A stretch of 64,000 nt of DNA, taken from Excoecaria cochinchinensis. Taxonomy: Eukaryota > Streptophyta > Magnoliopsida > Malpighiales > Euphorbiaceae. Positions 22,721-32,854 of the stretch are shown here, in pieces. The translations under genes were made by a program, and so were the position numbers. Numbering within the stretch: the first letter of the stretch is position 1; each line of letters begins with the position of its first letter. The stretch spans positions 7,890,501-7,954,500 of the forward strand of contig CANTUQ010000037.1 in assembly GCA_947683425.1 (NCBI GenBank), in the 5' to 3' direction. The notes under the pieces are model-generated. The model had not been told where the DNA came from. It was given only the letters and a program-made list of their open reading frames with translations, and made no database searches.

Positions 22721-24241
22721 GTAATTTTTATTTTTATGCATTTTCTTAGAGCTTAATTGGAATTCTTTTCATTTTCTTTCTTCAATTTTCCTATTTGCCG
22801 ATTCTGATTTCTCCCAAATTTTTATGCAATAAATTCCAGATTTCTTTGGGATTAAAAGAATTAAGAGTCCTCTCTCTCTCTTTCCCGATTATTTATCTTC
22901 CAATTTTCTTAAGTCAGTAGCTAAAATTTGACATTTCCAGGTATGTAATTTCCTCATTCTTCGCATTTTTATTTTCTCATTTTAGTGGACTGTGCTTGAT
23001 CTTCAATTGGTAATTTTGTTGTGTTAGTTGTAATTTTTGATGTGTTTTGCTTCTTTGGGCCAACATGGACAGAATGGGTGTTTAGGATTGGAAAGATGGA
23101 GCTTAAAAATCTAGTTGTAATAATGCTCACCACCTGTTTGATGAAATGCCTGAATGAGAAATGCATGTAAATTAATGGATTGATCATGTGATTAATGCAA
23201 CATGTTTATCAATTTATTTTGCCCAGCTCTGTCAATATGATTTGTTGAGGATAGTTTCAGATTTATTTTGCATAAATCAGGTTGTGTACTCACTGCTGAT
23301 TTGGAGCTTTTAACTGTTGGAATTTATCTTAGCATTTAGTATTTTGAGCAATCATTTTGAGCCTAATTTCATATTTGCTTCTTTGCTAAATTGCTCATTA
23401 TGACAGTGTTGAGTTGATGGGTGCCATTTTAATTGAGTTTGAGCTTAAAAATCATTGTGTTAGATGGGGTATGTTATGGCACTATTATTTTGAAATATAG
23501 CTGCTGGAAATTTGGAGTTTGGGCTTCAAAATTCTGAATTGAATGGCTTTGAGATAATTGGGGCAATTATGCATTGTATGAATATGGAAAGAAAATTTTT
23601 GCAAGTTAAATTCTAATTGCTTGAGATTATGCTTGGTATTATCTTGTTTTAATGATATTGTTGTTGCTTTAGTTTTTAATTTAGATGCAATTGAATATTG
23701 TGCTTGATTGAATTGAGTCAAATGCATGTTTGCTAGTTCCCGACTTGATGGGATTAGGATAAGTTGCAATGGATACCAATTTTTCAAATTCTTACTCACA
23801 TGTAACTTTGAATTTTTCCTACATATTTTTGCTGTGAATGACGCAGTGATTAAGTAGACTTTGCATTTTTCTCTGTTATTCTCCAATAATTGCATTTATT
23901 TTATTTTTGGCATGTACATTTCAATGATGAATTACTTGTGCGTATTTTATTTTCCACCTTGTGCTTTTCATTTTCAATTTCTTTAACTTCAAATTTGTGC
24001 AATCTTCCAATTGTTACTATTCAGTGCATAGAATTTGTACTTTAATAGGTTTATACATTTGCCTTATGCTTAATGTTTCAATTTTTGCATCATTATTAGC
24101 TAGAAAGTATATTTATTTTGCAAATTTCTGTTGTGATGATTTGGTGAGTTTTGATATTATTTTTCCAATTTAGTTATAAATGTGGTATGCGCTTAATGAA
24201 ACCAAGAATGTTGTGAACAAAGTTTATACTTTCTTTTTCAG
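22721..24241 (+). other. Probable 5'UTR intron before the long ORF
   Basis: A CT-rich leader-like stretch (22600-22720) ends at CTCAG|GTAATT, and 1521 bp later TTCTTTTTCAG|GAACCATGG places a good acceptor 5 bp before the ATG of the 509-residue ORF. The intervening DNA is T-rich and without long ORFs, as in plant introns. It suggests an internal promoter or a spliced subgenomic RNA for the downstream ORF. Prediction only. Confidence 0.5.
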
Positions 24242-24246
24242 GAACC

Positions 24247-25776
24247 ATGGTTCGCAACAGAGAGGAGCAACCATCAGCGCCCATTCAGCCTCCTGATTGG
24301 TTGACTCCAGCGCAGCGCACCCTGTTCAACAAGCTGGCTGCGAAGATTATTATTTCGAGTAGGTTCATGAGTATGAAGACACTCATTGACCTGGGCATTC
24401 AAGAGAGGGTATTATCTCTGCTGAGGAACATTGGATGGGAGGAGTTCTTTTCTCTGAATGGTCCGACTTATCCTGAGATAACATTGGAGTTCCTTAGTAC
24501 GTTTCAGTACTCTCCTAGGTTATCTCTGGATGATCGGAATACCATTCAGTTTAGAGTGCGCAATATCCCTTATTTTCTATCGATTTCGGACCTGGCGAGA
24601 TACTTGAGATTGCCAGTGGATGGGGAGGTACATGTTGTGGGTGAATCAACTGCGCACTGGGCTATTGTTGGGAAACCCAACATGGAATTTAATGCGCGAA
24701 ACACCAAGTCTACCAAACTCCGCTCTCCGGTATATCAGTACTTGCATAGAGTTATGACATCATCAGCGTTTATGCGACCAGAGTGCCCTAGCAATGTGAG
24801 TACATCTGACCTATTTTTTGTATATGCTATGGAGGCTGGGGTACGAGTGAATGCAGTACCCTGGTTGTGTAAGCAGCTGAAGAGAGCTGCAGCCACCTCA
24901 GGAAAGAGGATTGGGATCGGTGGGTTGATCACCGTTATTATGAGGGCCCTGCATCTACCTACTGCCAACATGGGCAGACACTTGACGTCGTCTTATTTTA
25001 TTGATGAGGAGGTAGTGCTTAGATGTAGGATAGCTATAGAGGATCCCTCTTCTGAGTGTGGCTATAGAGTTAGGAGAGCGGAGGAGGAGGCTCAGGACTT
25101 GGGTGATGATGGAGAGGGTGATTCTGATGACGCCCCAGCGCCAGTTGATCATGATGATGCTCCACCACCACCACCACCGCCACAGGGACCGGTATTCAGT
25201 ACATACAGTAGGAGGGTGAGACAGAGGATTGATGTACCGTTCTCCCCTCCAGACATGAGTCGATATGCTCAGGCACATGACGAGCCGTCATCTTCCACAG
25301 CACCTCCACCCTCAGCTCCATCGTTAGATGCCTCGCAGGTCCAGACATTAATCTCGGAGATGCGGTCCATGACTGCTATGATGATGAGGTTTGAGACTGC
25401 GATTGGCACGCTTCAGGAGTCATTCAGTGAGTCGAGGAGGGAGCAGGCAGCCTTCCAGGAGAGGGTGTGGGAGAGACTGGATACATTGAGCAGAGAGCTG
25501 GCGGAGGTCAGGGCAGCTACCGCTCAGAGTGACCAGATGATCTCTGGCATGGACTTATCAGTACAGCGAGCTTGGGAGCGACTGGCTTCTATTGAGACTC
25601 AGCTGGAGCAGGTGCGCCGAGATATGGTCCTGGGAGCTGAGCAGAGAGATGCATTTTTGGGATCCTTCCAGCACAGGATTATGACACAGTTGGACAGGTT
25701 GAGCGTTGAGATTCGTGGATTTTTCACTCCTGTTTCCACTGTGTTTCCTCCACATCTGAGACGACCACCACAGTAA
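24247..25776 (+). CDS. Athila ORF-1-like protein, 509 aa, intact
   Basis: The single long open frame starts in a strong context (ACCATGG) and ends TAA. Residues about 40-130 show the plant retroelement pattern seen in Athila ORF-1 or 'putative plant transposon protein' families: MSMKTLIDLGIQERVLSLL, then WEEFF, PTYPEITLEFLSTF, and IQFRVRNIPYFLSISDLARYL. Residues about 285-365 form an acidic then Pro-rich linker with a run of seven prolines. Residues about 370-495 are Gln/Glu/Arg-rich with long heptads, probably a coiled coil. No zinc knuckle, protease or RT residues are visible. Fold and function are unknown. The same three-part layout occurs in the pseudogene at 42249-43478. The intact frame fits the recent insertion. 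Confidence 0.7.
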   Translation: MVRNREEQPSAPIQPPDWLTPAQRTLFNKLAAKIIISSRFMSMKTLIDLGIQERVLSLLRNIGWEEFFSLNGPTYPEITLEFLSTFQYSPRLSLDDRNTIQFRVRNIPYFLSISDLARYLRLPVDGEVHVVGESTAHWAIVGKPNMEFNARNTKSTKLRSPVYQYLHRVMTSSAFMRPECPSNVSTSDLFFVYAMEAGVRVNAVPWLCKQLKRAAATSGKRIGIGGLITVIMRALHLPTANMGRHLTSSYFIDEEVVLRCRIAIEDPSSECGYRVRRAEEEAQDLGDDGEGDSDDAPAPVDHDDAPPPPPPPQGPVFSTYSRRVRQRIDVPFSPPDMSRYAQAHDEPSSSTAPPPSAPSLDASQVQTLISEMRSMTAMMMRFETAIGTLQESFSESRREQAAFQERVWERLDTLSRELAEVRAATAQSDQMISGMDLSVQRAWERLASIETQLEQVRRDMVLGAEQRDAFLGSFQHRIMTQLDRLSVEIRGFFTPVSTVFPPHLRRPPQ

Positions 25777-26203
25777 ACTATTGTATATATTTCAGGAAGT
25801 GATTCGTACACAACAGATTCTGTATATATTTATTTATTTATTTTAGTTAATGAAATTGATGAAGTCAGGCAATGTATGATTTTATTTACTTTATTATATT
25901 CTGGAATTGTGTGGCTGAGCCAATGTCGTGTGATAGGATAGATATTATTTGTGTTGGCTATGAATTTCACAGATTTCAGAGTATTTCATTTTGCACAGTG
26001 ATTATTGGATTCTTGCACAGGTTTTGAATTTTCTTCAATTTGCACAGGTGGCATGCAGAAATTTTGTATGGTTGTTAATTTTGCACAGTAATTAATTTAT
26101 GTTTGCCATTTTTGAGGTGCTTGCAATTGATTTTAAATTGCAATGAGTTTTTGCACAGCATGGGGGAAAATTTTTAAAAATTATCTCTGTGTACTTCATT
26201 TTC

Positions 26204-26244
26204 TTGCACTGAGGACAGTGCAACATTTTGAGTTTGGGGTGGAG
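26204..26244 (+). promoter_or_regulatory. Internal hairpin plus PPT-like tract
   Basis: A perfect 8-bp hairpin TTGCACTG-AGGA-CAGTGCAA (26204-26223) is followed after 6 nt by GAGTTTGGGGTGGAG (26230-26244). The same arrangement, with unrelated arm sequence but the same AGGA loop, stands at the true 3' PPT (27915-27950). It could serve as an internal plus-strand primer or a packaging or RNA-processing signal. Confidence 0.65.
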
Positions 26245-27914
26245 TACCATTTCAATTTTTCAAACCAAAACCAGATTTGTTTTGTTTTATTGTCTTTTTA
26301 GTTTGTTGCGTTTGAGTAGTTGTTAGTTAGTTTGATTTGTTTGTGGCGTGTTTGTGCCAAGTTTGTGTCTAAATATTTTTATGGTTGTTTCTTTTTGATT
26401 TTCCTTCGATTTAAATTTTTATTTCGTCCTAATAGTTCTCAACTGTGAATGATTTTGATCTCAGGTTTAGAAATTTGTGTTTCATTCAATTTTAAGTTGA
26501 GTGAGATATAGTCATGTTTATATCTTTGTTTGCTAGATTGCATATAAACCTTGATTATACTTTGCAATTTCTAAATTTTGAGCACTTTGGGCCTATTTTC
26601 AAAAATTGAGAAAAATCTAGTTGCAATTAGGGGATTAGATGAAAACTCACTAAGAGCACTAGAACCTTTCTGATTACCCATCGAAGCGACCTCAGATGAG
26701 ACACAACTTAGAAAATGATTTAGGCAACCCTTCTTTGTATAGCTACTTTAAATGACTTTTCCTACCTTAATTTCATTGTCTCTTGTTAGCCCGTTGAGCC
26801 TATCAATTTAGTATGCTAAATGCGTGCTTATTTTATTGTTACACATATTAAAACTACCTTTAGCCTTAAATGATTTTTGCCTCCCTTTGAAGAGTGGCCA
26901 CTCTAGTAAGGTTGGGTTTCTATTTTGGGTAAAAAGGAGTTTAGATTTTGTCAATTCTTGGTGTAAATTTCTGTTTGAGAATTGATTGGTGTGTGTAATG
27001 GAGAGTTGAGCCCATTTAAAGAAATGAGTTTGGGGTTGATAAAGAGGAATGTGATTTAAGTGATTTATTGGTCTTGTAAAAAATTAAAGCTCAATTGTAG
27101 TTCTTGCTGGGATTTATAGACGAATTAAGTACTTTATTTATTGTTAATGGCTAGTTGGTTTTTATGCTTCTAAAAAAAAAAATATATATATATATATATA
27201 ATAAATAAATAAATAAATAAAAAAATTTGAAAAAGAAGAAGCATTGTAAGTTTTTCCTAGTTAATTGGGCAAAATGTGAGTTTAGGGTACAAAATTTAGT
27301 GAGACTTGAACTAGTGCCTTGTGAAAATTGGGGTTGCATATTATGTGGCATTTGTTATTGTGAGTTGAGTTTGATGATGCTAAGGTGTCTTTAAGGCCAA
27401 TTTTATTTTGATTATATGCAATTGAGTTGGAAATATTTATTAGTACAGTTGGGTGATTGTGTTTTGTTTAGGTAGTGGCTATTTTTCTCTAGTGACTTGA
27501 TCTTTTTTTGTTAGCCAATTTACCTAAGCCTAACGTTACAACCAAAATGTAAGACCTCTTGATTCTTTGTTTTGTCTTGTTCTATTCAGTGGAGATGACC
27601 TTTTAGTAAGGTTTGGTACGTAAGAAAAGGCATATGGTGTTTCTTGAGCTTTGAGTGAAAAGCCATGAGTGCATTCACGCATTCGAGTTGATTCATTTTC
27701 CCAACATTGTATCTAGAAGTTTTGTTTTTAAATGATAAAAATTCTGTTTTGGCCTTTTGCACACACACACAGAAATTGTTTAGTATGTTCTTGTGTTTAT
27801 TTGTTATTTAGTGAGCATTGGTATTTGCAAACCTATTTTCTTGTTCCTTAATTGAGAATGACTCCTTATTTTCTTTTGTTGAGATTGAGATGATTGAGAA
27901 TGTGGTTCATTCAG
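26245..27914 (+). other. Non-coding 3' internal region
   Basis: About 1.7 kb of T-rich DNA lies between the internal and terminal hairpin-PPT modules. No supportable ORF was found. It includes a TA/AATA microsatellite near 27181-27222. A corresponding non-coding stretch separates the two modules in the older Athila element. Confidence 0.6.
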
Positions 27915-27950
27915 TTTACTCGAGGACGAGTAAAGGTTTGAGTTTGGGGT
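27915..27950 (+). promoter_or_regulatory. Terminal hairpin and polypurine tract
   Basis: The perfect hairpin TTTACTCG-AGGA-CGAGTAAA (27915-27934) is followed by 'ggttt' and GAGTTTGGGGT (27940-27950), 3 nt before the 3' LTR starts at 27954. Stem length, loop and spacing match the internal copy at 26204. Confidence 0.8.
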
Positions 27951-27953
27951 AGT

Positions 27954-29839
27954 TGATAAGTTGCAATTATATTAATATTTTAGATTAATTATTGGCCTAA
28001 TTATATGTTTTATTTATTTAATTTTAATAATAATTAATTAGTTTTTGTGTTTTTATTAATTTATAATGTTTTTATAATTTTAATAAGTTTTCGGATGTTT
28101 TCAGGTGTTTTATTTTAATCCGGAGCTAAATTGGAGGTTTGGGGCTGATATTAGAAAAATTGTGGAAAAAGGGCAATTTTAGCCAAAAGCACAGCCGTGC
28201 TCTTCAATAGCACAGCTGTGCTTTTGAAGGGACTGCGCAGCGCACACGGAACAACATGGCGACACAGCTGTGCTTCCTCGCAAAGCACAGCTGTGTCACG
28301 CAGTAGGAGGCGCGCGCATACGGAGCAGGTCACGCGTTTTTCGCCCAGGAGCACAGCTGTGCTTCAGCGAGAAGCACAGCTGTGCTTCGCCTTTTTCCGC
28401 CAGCATACGCGCAACCCTAGCACAGCACAGCTGTGCTTCTTAAAGCACAGCTGTGCTTTTCTTCAGACAATAAAAAGAACGCCGCTGCATTCTAAAAAGG
28501 AGCTTAGTTTTAGTTTTTGGTTTTAGTTTTTTGTTTCCTTTATATTCTTTCCTTTAGGCAGTAGACTTAGGTTTATTTTTCTTTAATTTTCAGCAACAAT
28601 TTATTTAATTTCCATGTTTTAATTCTTCTTTTAAACTTTGTTTTAGCTTAGATTTCATTTCAAATTGCACTTTTATTCCAATTTAATTTAGATTATTTTT
28701 ATTTTAATTTTGTATTTTGGGATTTAAGGAAATTCAACGGTGGATGAACAAGAACTTCAAGATCCATTTTCTCTTTTCATCAAGGGTGTATTCTAAACTT
28801 AATTTTTCATATTTTATATTTATATTCTTGATGTTAAGGTAGTTGTTCATACTTGGGAGTTCTTGAATCATATGTGTATTCTGGAAATTTGGTAATGAAT
28901 ATTTTCATGTTTTCTTTTATTCCTCTTGTTATATATTGTTTTGCAATTATAATGATGATTGGAGCTAAATCCGAAAATTATTGTTTGTGCAAATGCTCTG
29001 TTCTTTTAATATTGATATTTATCTTTCCAGTTTAATCCATGGATATGGTAGGTTGGTTTGTGGGTGTTAATGTTATTAGATTAAGAATAGTGAGGAATAA
29101 ATAGGTTTTAGATAACTGAATCCGGGATGGTAGGTTGTCTTAGATCTAGGAATTGGTCATATTATACATATAGTTCAGTTTTATCTTCTCTGAAATTATC
29201 TGTTGTTGCTGAATTGAATACAAGTTAAGGGGAGATCTACCAGGATAAACTTTGATTGTAATCAGTTCATAAATACATACATATGCTCTGTTCTATTTTA
29301 ATCAACTTTCATTGGTTTGATGAATCCGAATTGGTATTTAAATCTGTGAATGTTTATTTTAATAGGTTCAGAATGGTGGAAGATAAATGAGTTTGATATC
29401 TGAATCCGAACTGGTAGGATTATCTGACTTAGAACTTACAAACATGTGATAATGCTAATATATGTGCTGAATCCGAAAGGTAGGTTCATTAATTAGAATA
29501 GCTGAATCCGAAAGGTAGGCTTGGGTTTAGATAGGTTATCCAGAATTTCATGTTATATTATTTTACCAATTTTCAGTTACATATATGAGGATAGAATTTC
29601 CCAAGTATTTAATTTCATCTTTGAATAATTTCTTGATGAACAATTTTATTTTCAATTGTTAATTTATTTTCTGGTTTAGTTTAATCTTCTCCACCAATCA
29701 CACCGGGGACATCTCAAATTCACTCAACCATAGATATTTAACTGAACAATCCTTTTTCCCTTGGGTACGATAACTCGGGGTCCTAACTATACCCCACTTT
29801 ATTACTTGTCGATTCGGTACACTTGCCGAGGACCCGTCA
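27954..29839 (+). repeat. 3' LTR of the young element
   Basis: 1886 bp, almost identical to the 5' LTR. Visible differences include 'acatggcgac' for 'acacggcgac', 'ccgaactgg' for 'ccgacctgg', a few small indels, and eight instead of nine AGCACAGCTGTGCT units (28190-28465). It ends CCGTCA directly before the TSD 'gttcc'. Confidence 0.9.
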
Positions 29840-31195
29840 GTTCCCTCTGAGGTTTACCCGGTCAGAGATCGGGCTATATGTTCCCTCATGAGGTCTCCTC
29901 CTCAGTACTCGTTATCCACTATTATGAGTCAGCAGGTATTTTGATGGTTTGTTTTATTCTGTTTTGAAATAGCCATCAGAATGTGATATCTGAATGAACA
30001 AGAATCAGTTTATATGTATATGAATATGACTACGGGCTACAGAAGGTAAATCTGTATTTAGTAAACATGACTTTTCAGTTAACATGATTATCCGTACTTG
30101 GCATGTGATTTGTTATTAGTTTCTGAATGCTTCGAAATGATTCGATCGATGTATTTATGTATATGAGTTAAGCATGGTTTTATTGTGTACAAGCATGTGA
30201 ATCAGATCGATTGTGACGGTAAGATGTTGATAATTGCTACCTATGTAGGTTTATGCATGTGTTATAGTATGAAGTTCAGCTTGATGATGCTTGTAACGTG
30301 TATTGTATTATGTCTGTTTTGGTTTATTCTGGACATGATTATGGATTGATTGTGAGTATTGAAATGAATGCCTTTATTATGCAAGCCTAATTAGTTATAT
30401 GTTATGAATATTCGCATTTGCCATTTGAATGTATTTTGCCTCGGCGACCATTGTGAATGGCCGTCCATACTCTTGTGTGTTCTCCCCACTAAGCGTTTAT
30501 CGCTTAGCACGGATTTCTTTTCCGTGCAGGTGGCAGGTGGGTTCTGTTCGAGTTGCGCTTCTGCAGGGTCGGCCACGTAGGAGTTAGAAGTTCTGGATTT
30601 TGTTCATCTTCTGTATCTCAGCTTTTGTATTTCTGAAGTATTGTTTATGTAATTAATTATGTATTTATTTTGAGTTTTCCTTTGGGAATGTAATAGTTAG
30701 TATGTCTTTAGGTTAAGTTATTCCTTTATATTATTTAATTCGCTTATGCTTCTGTTGAATGGTCGTATTTATGCTTCTGTGCATGCTTCTGCTTAGTGCC
30801 TGCGCACATGTGAGTTATTGCATGATCAGTCTGCGACCGCAAGTCAAGGTAAGTTTTTAATTAACCCGTATTTTTGCATGTGTGTTATGTATGTTTGTAT
30901 ACTTTCGCATTGTGCTTATGCTTATCTGTGTAAATGAACGTAGGGTAGCACGTCCGTCGGCGTCCTTCCAACGGGGGCGGCGATGGGGGTGTTACATACA
31001 CGGCGGTAAAGGATTCCCGTGTAAAAGTATTCTGCCACTTAAAAACCTATTTTCATCACCCCATACGGTGGGTAAGAATTTCTAACCGCCATGTGACCTC
31101 ATCTTTCAGCCTAAATTGTACTTTTTCTTCTCGAATTGAACTCGAACTTCACCAGAAGTTCCTTAAACTTGTTCGATGCATGTTTATACATATAA

Positions 31196-31292
31196 AATGA
31201 ATATATATGTATGATTAGTATATGAATCATATGAATCAACGAGATGAATATATATGTATGATTAGTATATGAAATCATATGAATCAAAGGGA

Positions 31293-31335
<43 letters not shown>
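31196..31335. repeat. Tandem 48-bp duplication and (TG)n(TA)n microsatellite
   Basis: Two copies of 'gaatatatatgtatgattag' plus flanks (31196-31290) are followed by a TG run and a TA run (about 31292-31335). Both are simple-sequence features inside LTR B. Confidence 0.85.
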
Positions 31336-31338
<3 letters not shown>

Positions 31339-31982
31339 ATGGATAAAGAAGTTATATGTGTCTATTGATTTAAGTGAGTTTTCCTCACCGAACCAAACCC
31401 GAATTTCACCAGAACCTTCCTAAATCTATCCGACAAATGGTTAAGGTTATATAGTAAATGATTTAAGCAAGTAAATTGTATAAAATATTTAGAACATAGG
31501 TAACGATTAAATAAGTTCGGAGCCCTGATGCATGACTTGATCGATTTATATGTACATAATTGTATGTTGTGTTTAACTGAGATTTACGTAGTTCTAATTC
31601 CCAATCTCTGGGATACGTAGGAAGTTTGGAATATTCGTTCTAAGTTCGAACCAAATTTCGAAAAAATTGAGAGATGCTTAGAAGTGCTAAAGGCTCTATG
31701 AAAGGAATTTAGCTCGGATATTATATTTATAATGATTGGAATGCATAATTTTTGATACAGTATGAAAGTTATAACAATTGTTCTGTTTACATATACTATT
31801 TTGTATACTTGTAATGAAATAATTTGAACTATAATCATTAATTCTGATTTAATATGTTTACTGTTAATTTAACGTGATTAAAAGCCTGCTTTGACCGGTT
31901 AATGGATACCGTCCTGTTCTATTGGCCTTATTTGGGTCACCTACTGTCACTAAAATATAAAATAATATAATTAAAGTGGATT

Positions 31983-32185
31983 GTATCTTCAGGTACCCCT
32001 GTAAATGTACCTTTGTGTACCTTTGTAATTGTACCTATAGGTACCCCTATTTAGTACCCTCGGGTACCCCAGTAATTGTACCTATGAGTACCCCTGTTCA
32101 GTACCTTCGGGTACCCCTATAATTGTACCTTCGGGTACCTCTATAATTGTACCTACGGGTACCCCTGATCAGTACTTTCGGGTAC
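31983..32185 (+). repeat. Nine-unit hairpin array, 23-24-bp period
   Basis: Hairpins of the form GTACC-NNNN-GGTAC start at 31983, 32007, 32031, 32054, 32078, 32101, 32125, 32149 and 32172. Loops read TTCA, TTTG, TATA, CTCG, TATG, TTCG, TTCG, TACG and TTCG. Later units have c(UUCG)g or c(UACG)g loops, which are exceptionally stable RNA tetraloops. Spacers are mostly 'cc(t/c)(a/g)taatt'-like. The array lies in the sense strand of LTR B, about 660 bp before its end. Confidence 0.85.
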
Positions 32186-32854
32186 TTACTGTTCTGTACT
32201 CCAATTACCCATTTCCTTCTGGAAAATCAAGCAAGGTAATGACTGAATCATGCAAGTTAAAGGTTATGAAAATGCGCTCATGAATGATAAATTAGGTTGT
32301 TCAGCTTGCAATATAAATGTACTCGGGAAGGGGGGGATCATATTATTTAAACTTAAGAGATTTAGCTAATGTCATCTGCATATTGTAATATATAGTAATG
32401 TACCGTACTCTTAAAGGATATGTTAATACGTTTAGATGGTATTGTAATTTAATATATTCAAATGTGTAATTATGGCATGCATTTGCCTTCAATGTGTGTG
32501 TTATGATAATTGTTAGGATTGTACTAGTTATACCATATACGCTTTCCACTAAGCTTTGTATTTAATATGGATTCTAATATGTGTAGATGTAAAATTGGGA
32601 GTTATTGAAGGTTCGTCCACATAAAGGCTAGGCCAAGACAAGGATAGAATGAAATTTTATTATTAGAGCTAGGTCAGTCGTGGATTGTGTGAAAGAAATT
32701 GTACGTAACAATTGTATACGTTTGTTAATTGTAACATTCAATAAGTATATTAATGTTAATAAAAGAGATTTTATTATTCTGAATTAATGTGATTCATTTT
32801 TTATGTGGAACACTCTACTATCCGCCCAAGTGGCAGTAGGGGTGTTACAAAAGT

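Larger units (their letters stand above)
19117..29839 (+). mobile_element. Young Athila-type non-autonomous retrotransposon, 10.7 kb
   Basis: Two nearly identical LTRs (19117-21024 and 27954-29839, TGATAAG...CCGTCA) flank an internal region that begins with a tRNA-Asp-type PBS and ends with a PPT. A perfect 5-bp TSD 'gttcc' (19112-19116, 29840-29844) proves a single insertion into LTR A. By eye the LTRs differ by only about ten changes plus one extra 20-bp palindrome unit, so the insertion is recent. The internal region encodes only a short gag-tail-like ORF and a 509-residue Athila ORF-1-like protein. Protease, RT, RNase H and integrase are absent, so it must rely on an autonomous relative. 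Confidence 0.9.
14533..30996 (+). mobile_element. Solo LTR A (about 4.0 kb), split by two insertions
   Basis: The LTR starts TGTAACACCCCAAATCGG and ends GGGGGTGTTACA, with TSD 'tacac' at 14528-14532 and 30997-31001. Its own sequence is 14533-16758, 18502-19116 and 29845-30996. It is homologous to LTR C in opposite orientation ('cctagtcgg' start; shared 'ttaggcatgcct' and 'ctgatcaggtcc' segments). It contains six copies of a GTCACGGTGG...CCACCGTGAC palindromic unit, and a UTR-like region near 15000-15350 with a GTAAGT donor. No internal domain or second LTR is present. Confidence 0.85.
13512..32849 (+). mobile_element. Solo LTR B (about 2.87 kb), split by nested insertions
   Basis: LTR B starts TGTAAGGATCC at 13512 and ends AGGGGTGTTACA at 32849, flanked by the 5-bp TSD 'aaagt' (13507-13511, 32850-32854). 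Its own sequence is 13512-14532 plus 31002-32849. No PBS or PPT lies beside it, so it is a solo LTR. It carries the palindromic arms TTTACACGG and CCGTGTAAA, now separated by LTR A, and a nine-unit hairpin array at 31983-32185. A purine-rich UTR-like segment at 13660-13800 ends in a possible splice donor, AGGTAAGAT. Confidence 0.85.

Noticed and set aside
31983..32185. CRISPR-like regular array
   Set aside because: The units are short palindromes with related spacers at 23-24 bp, inside a plant LTR. There are no distinct spacers, leader or cas genes.
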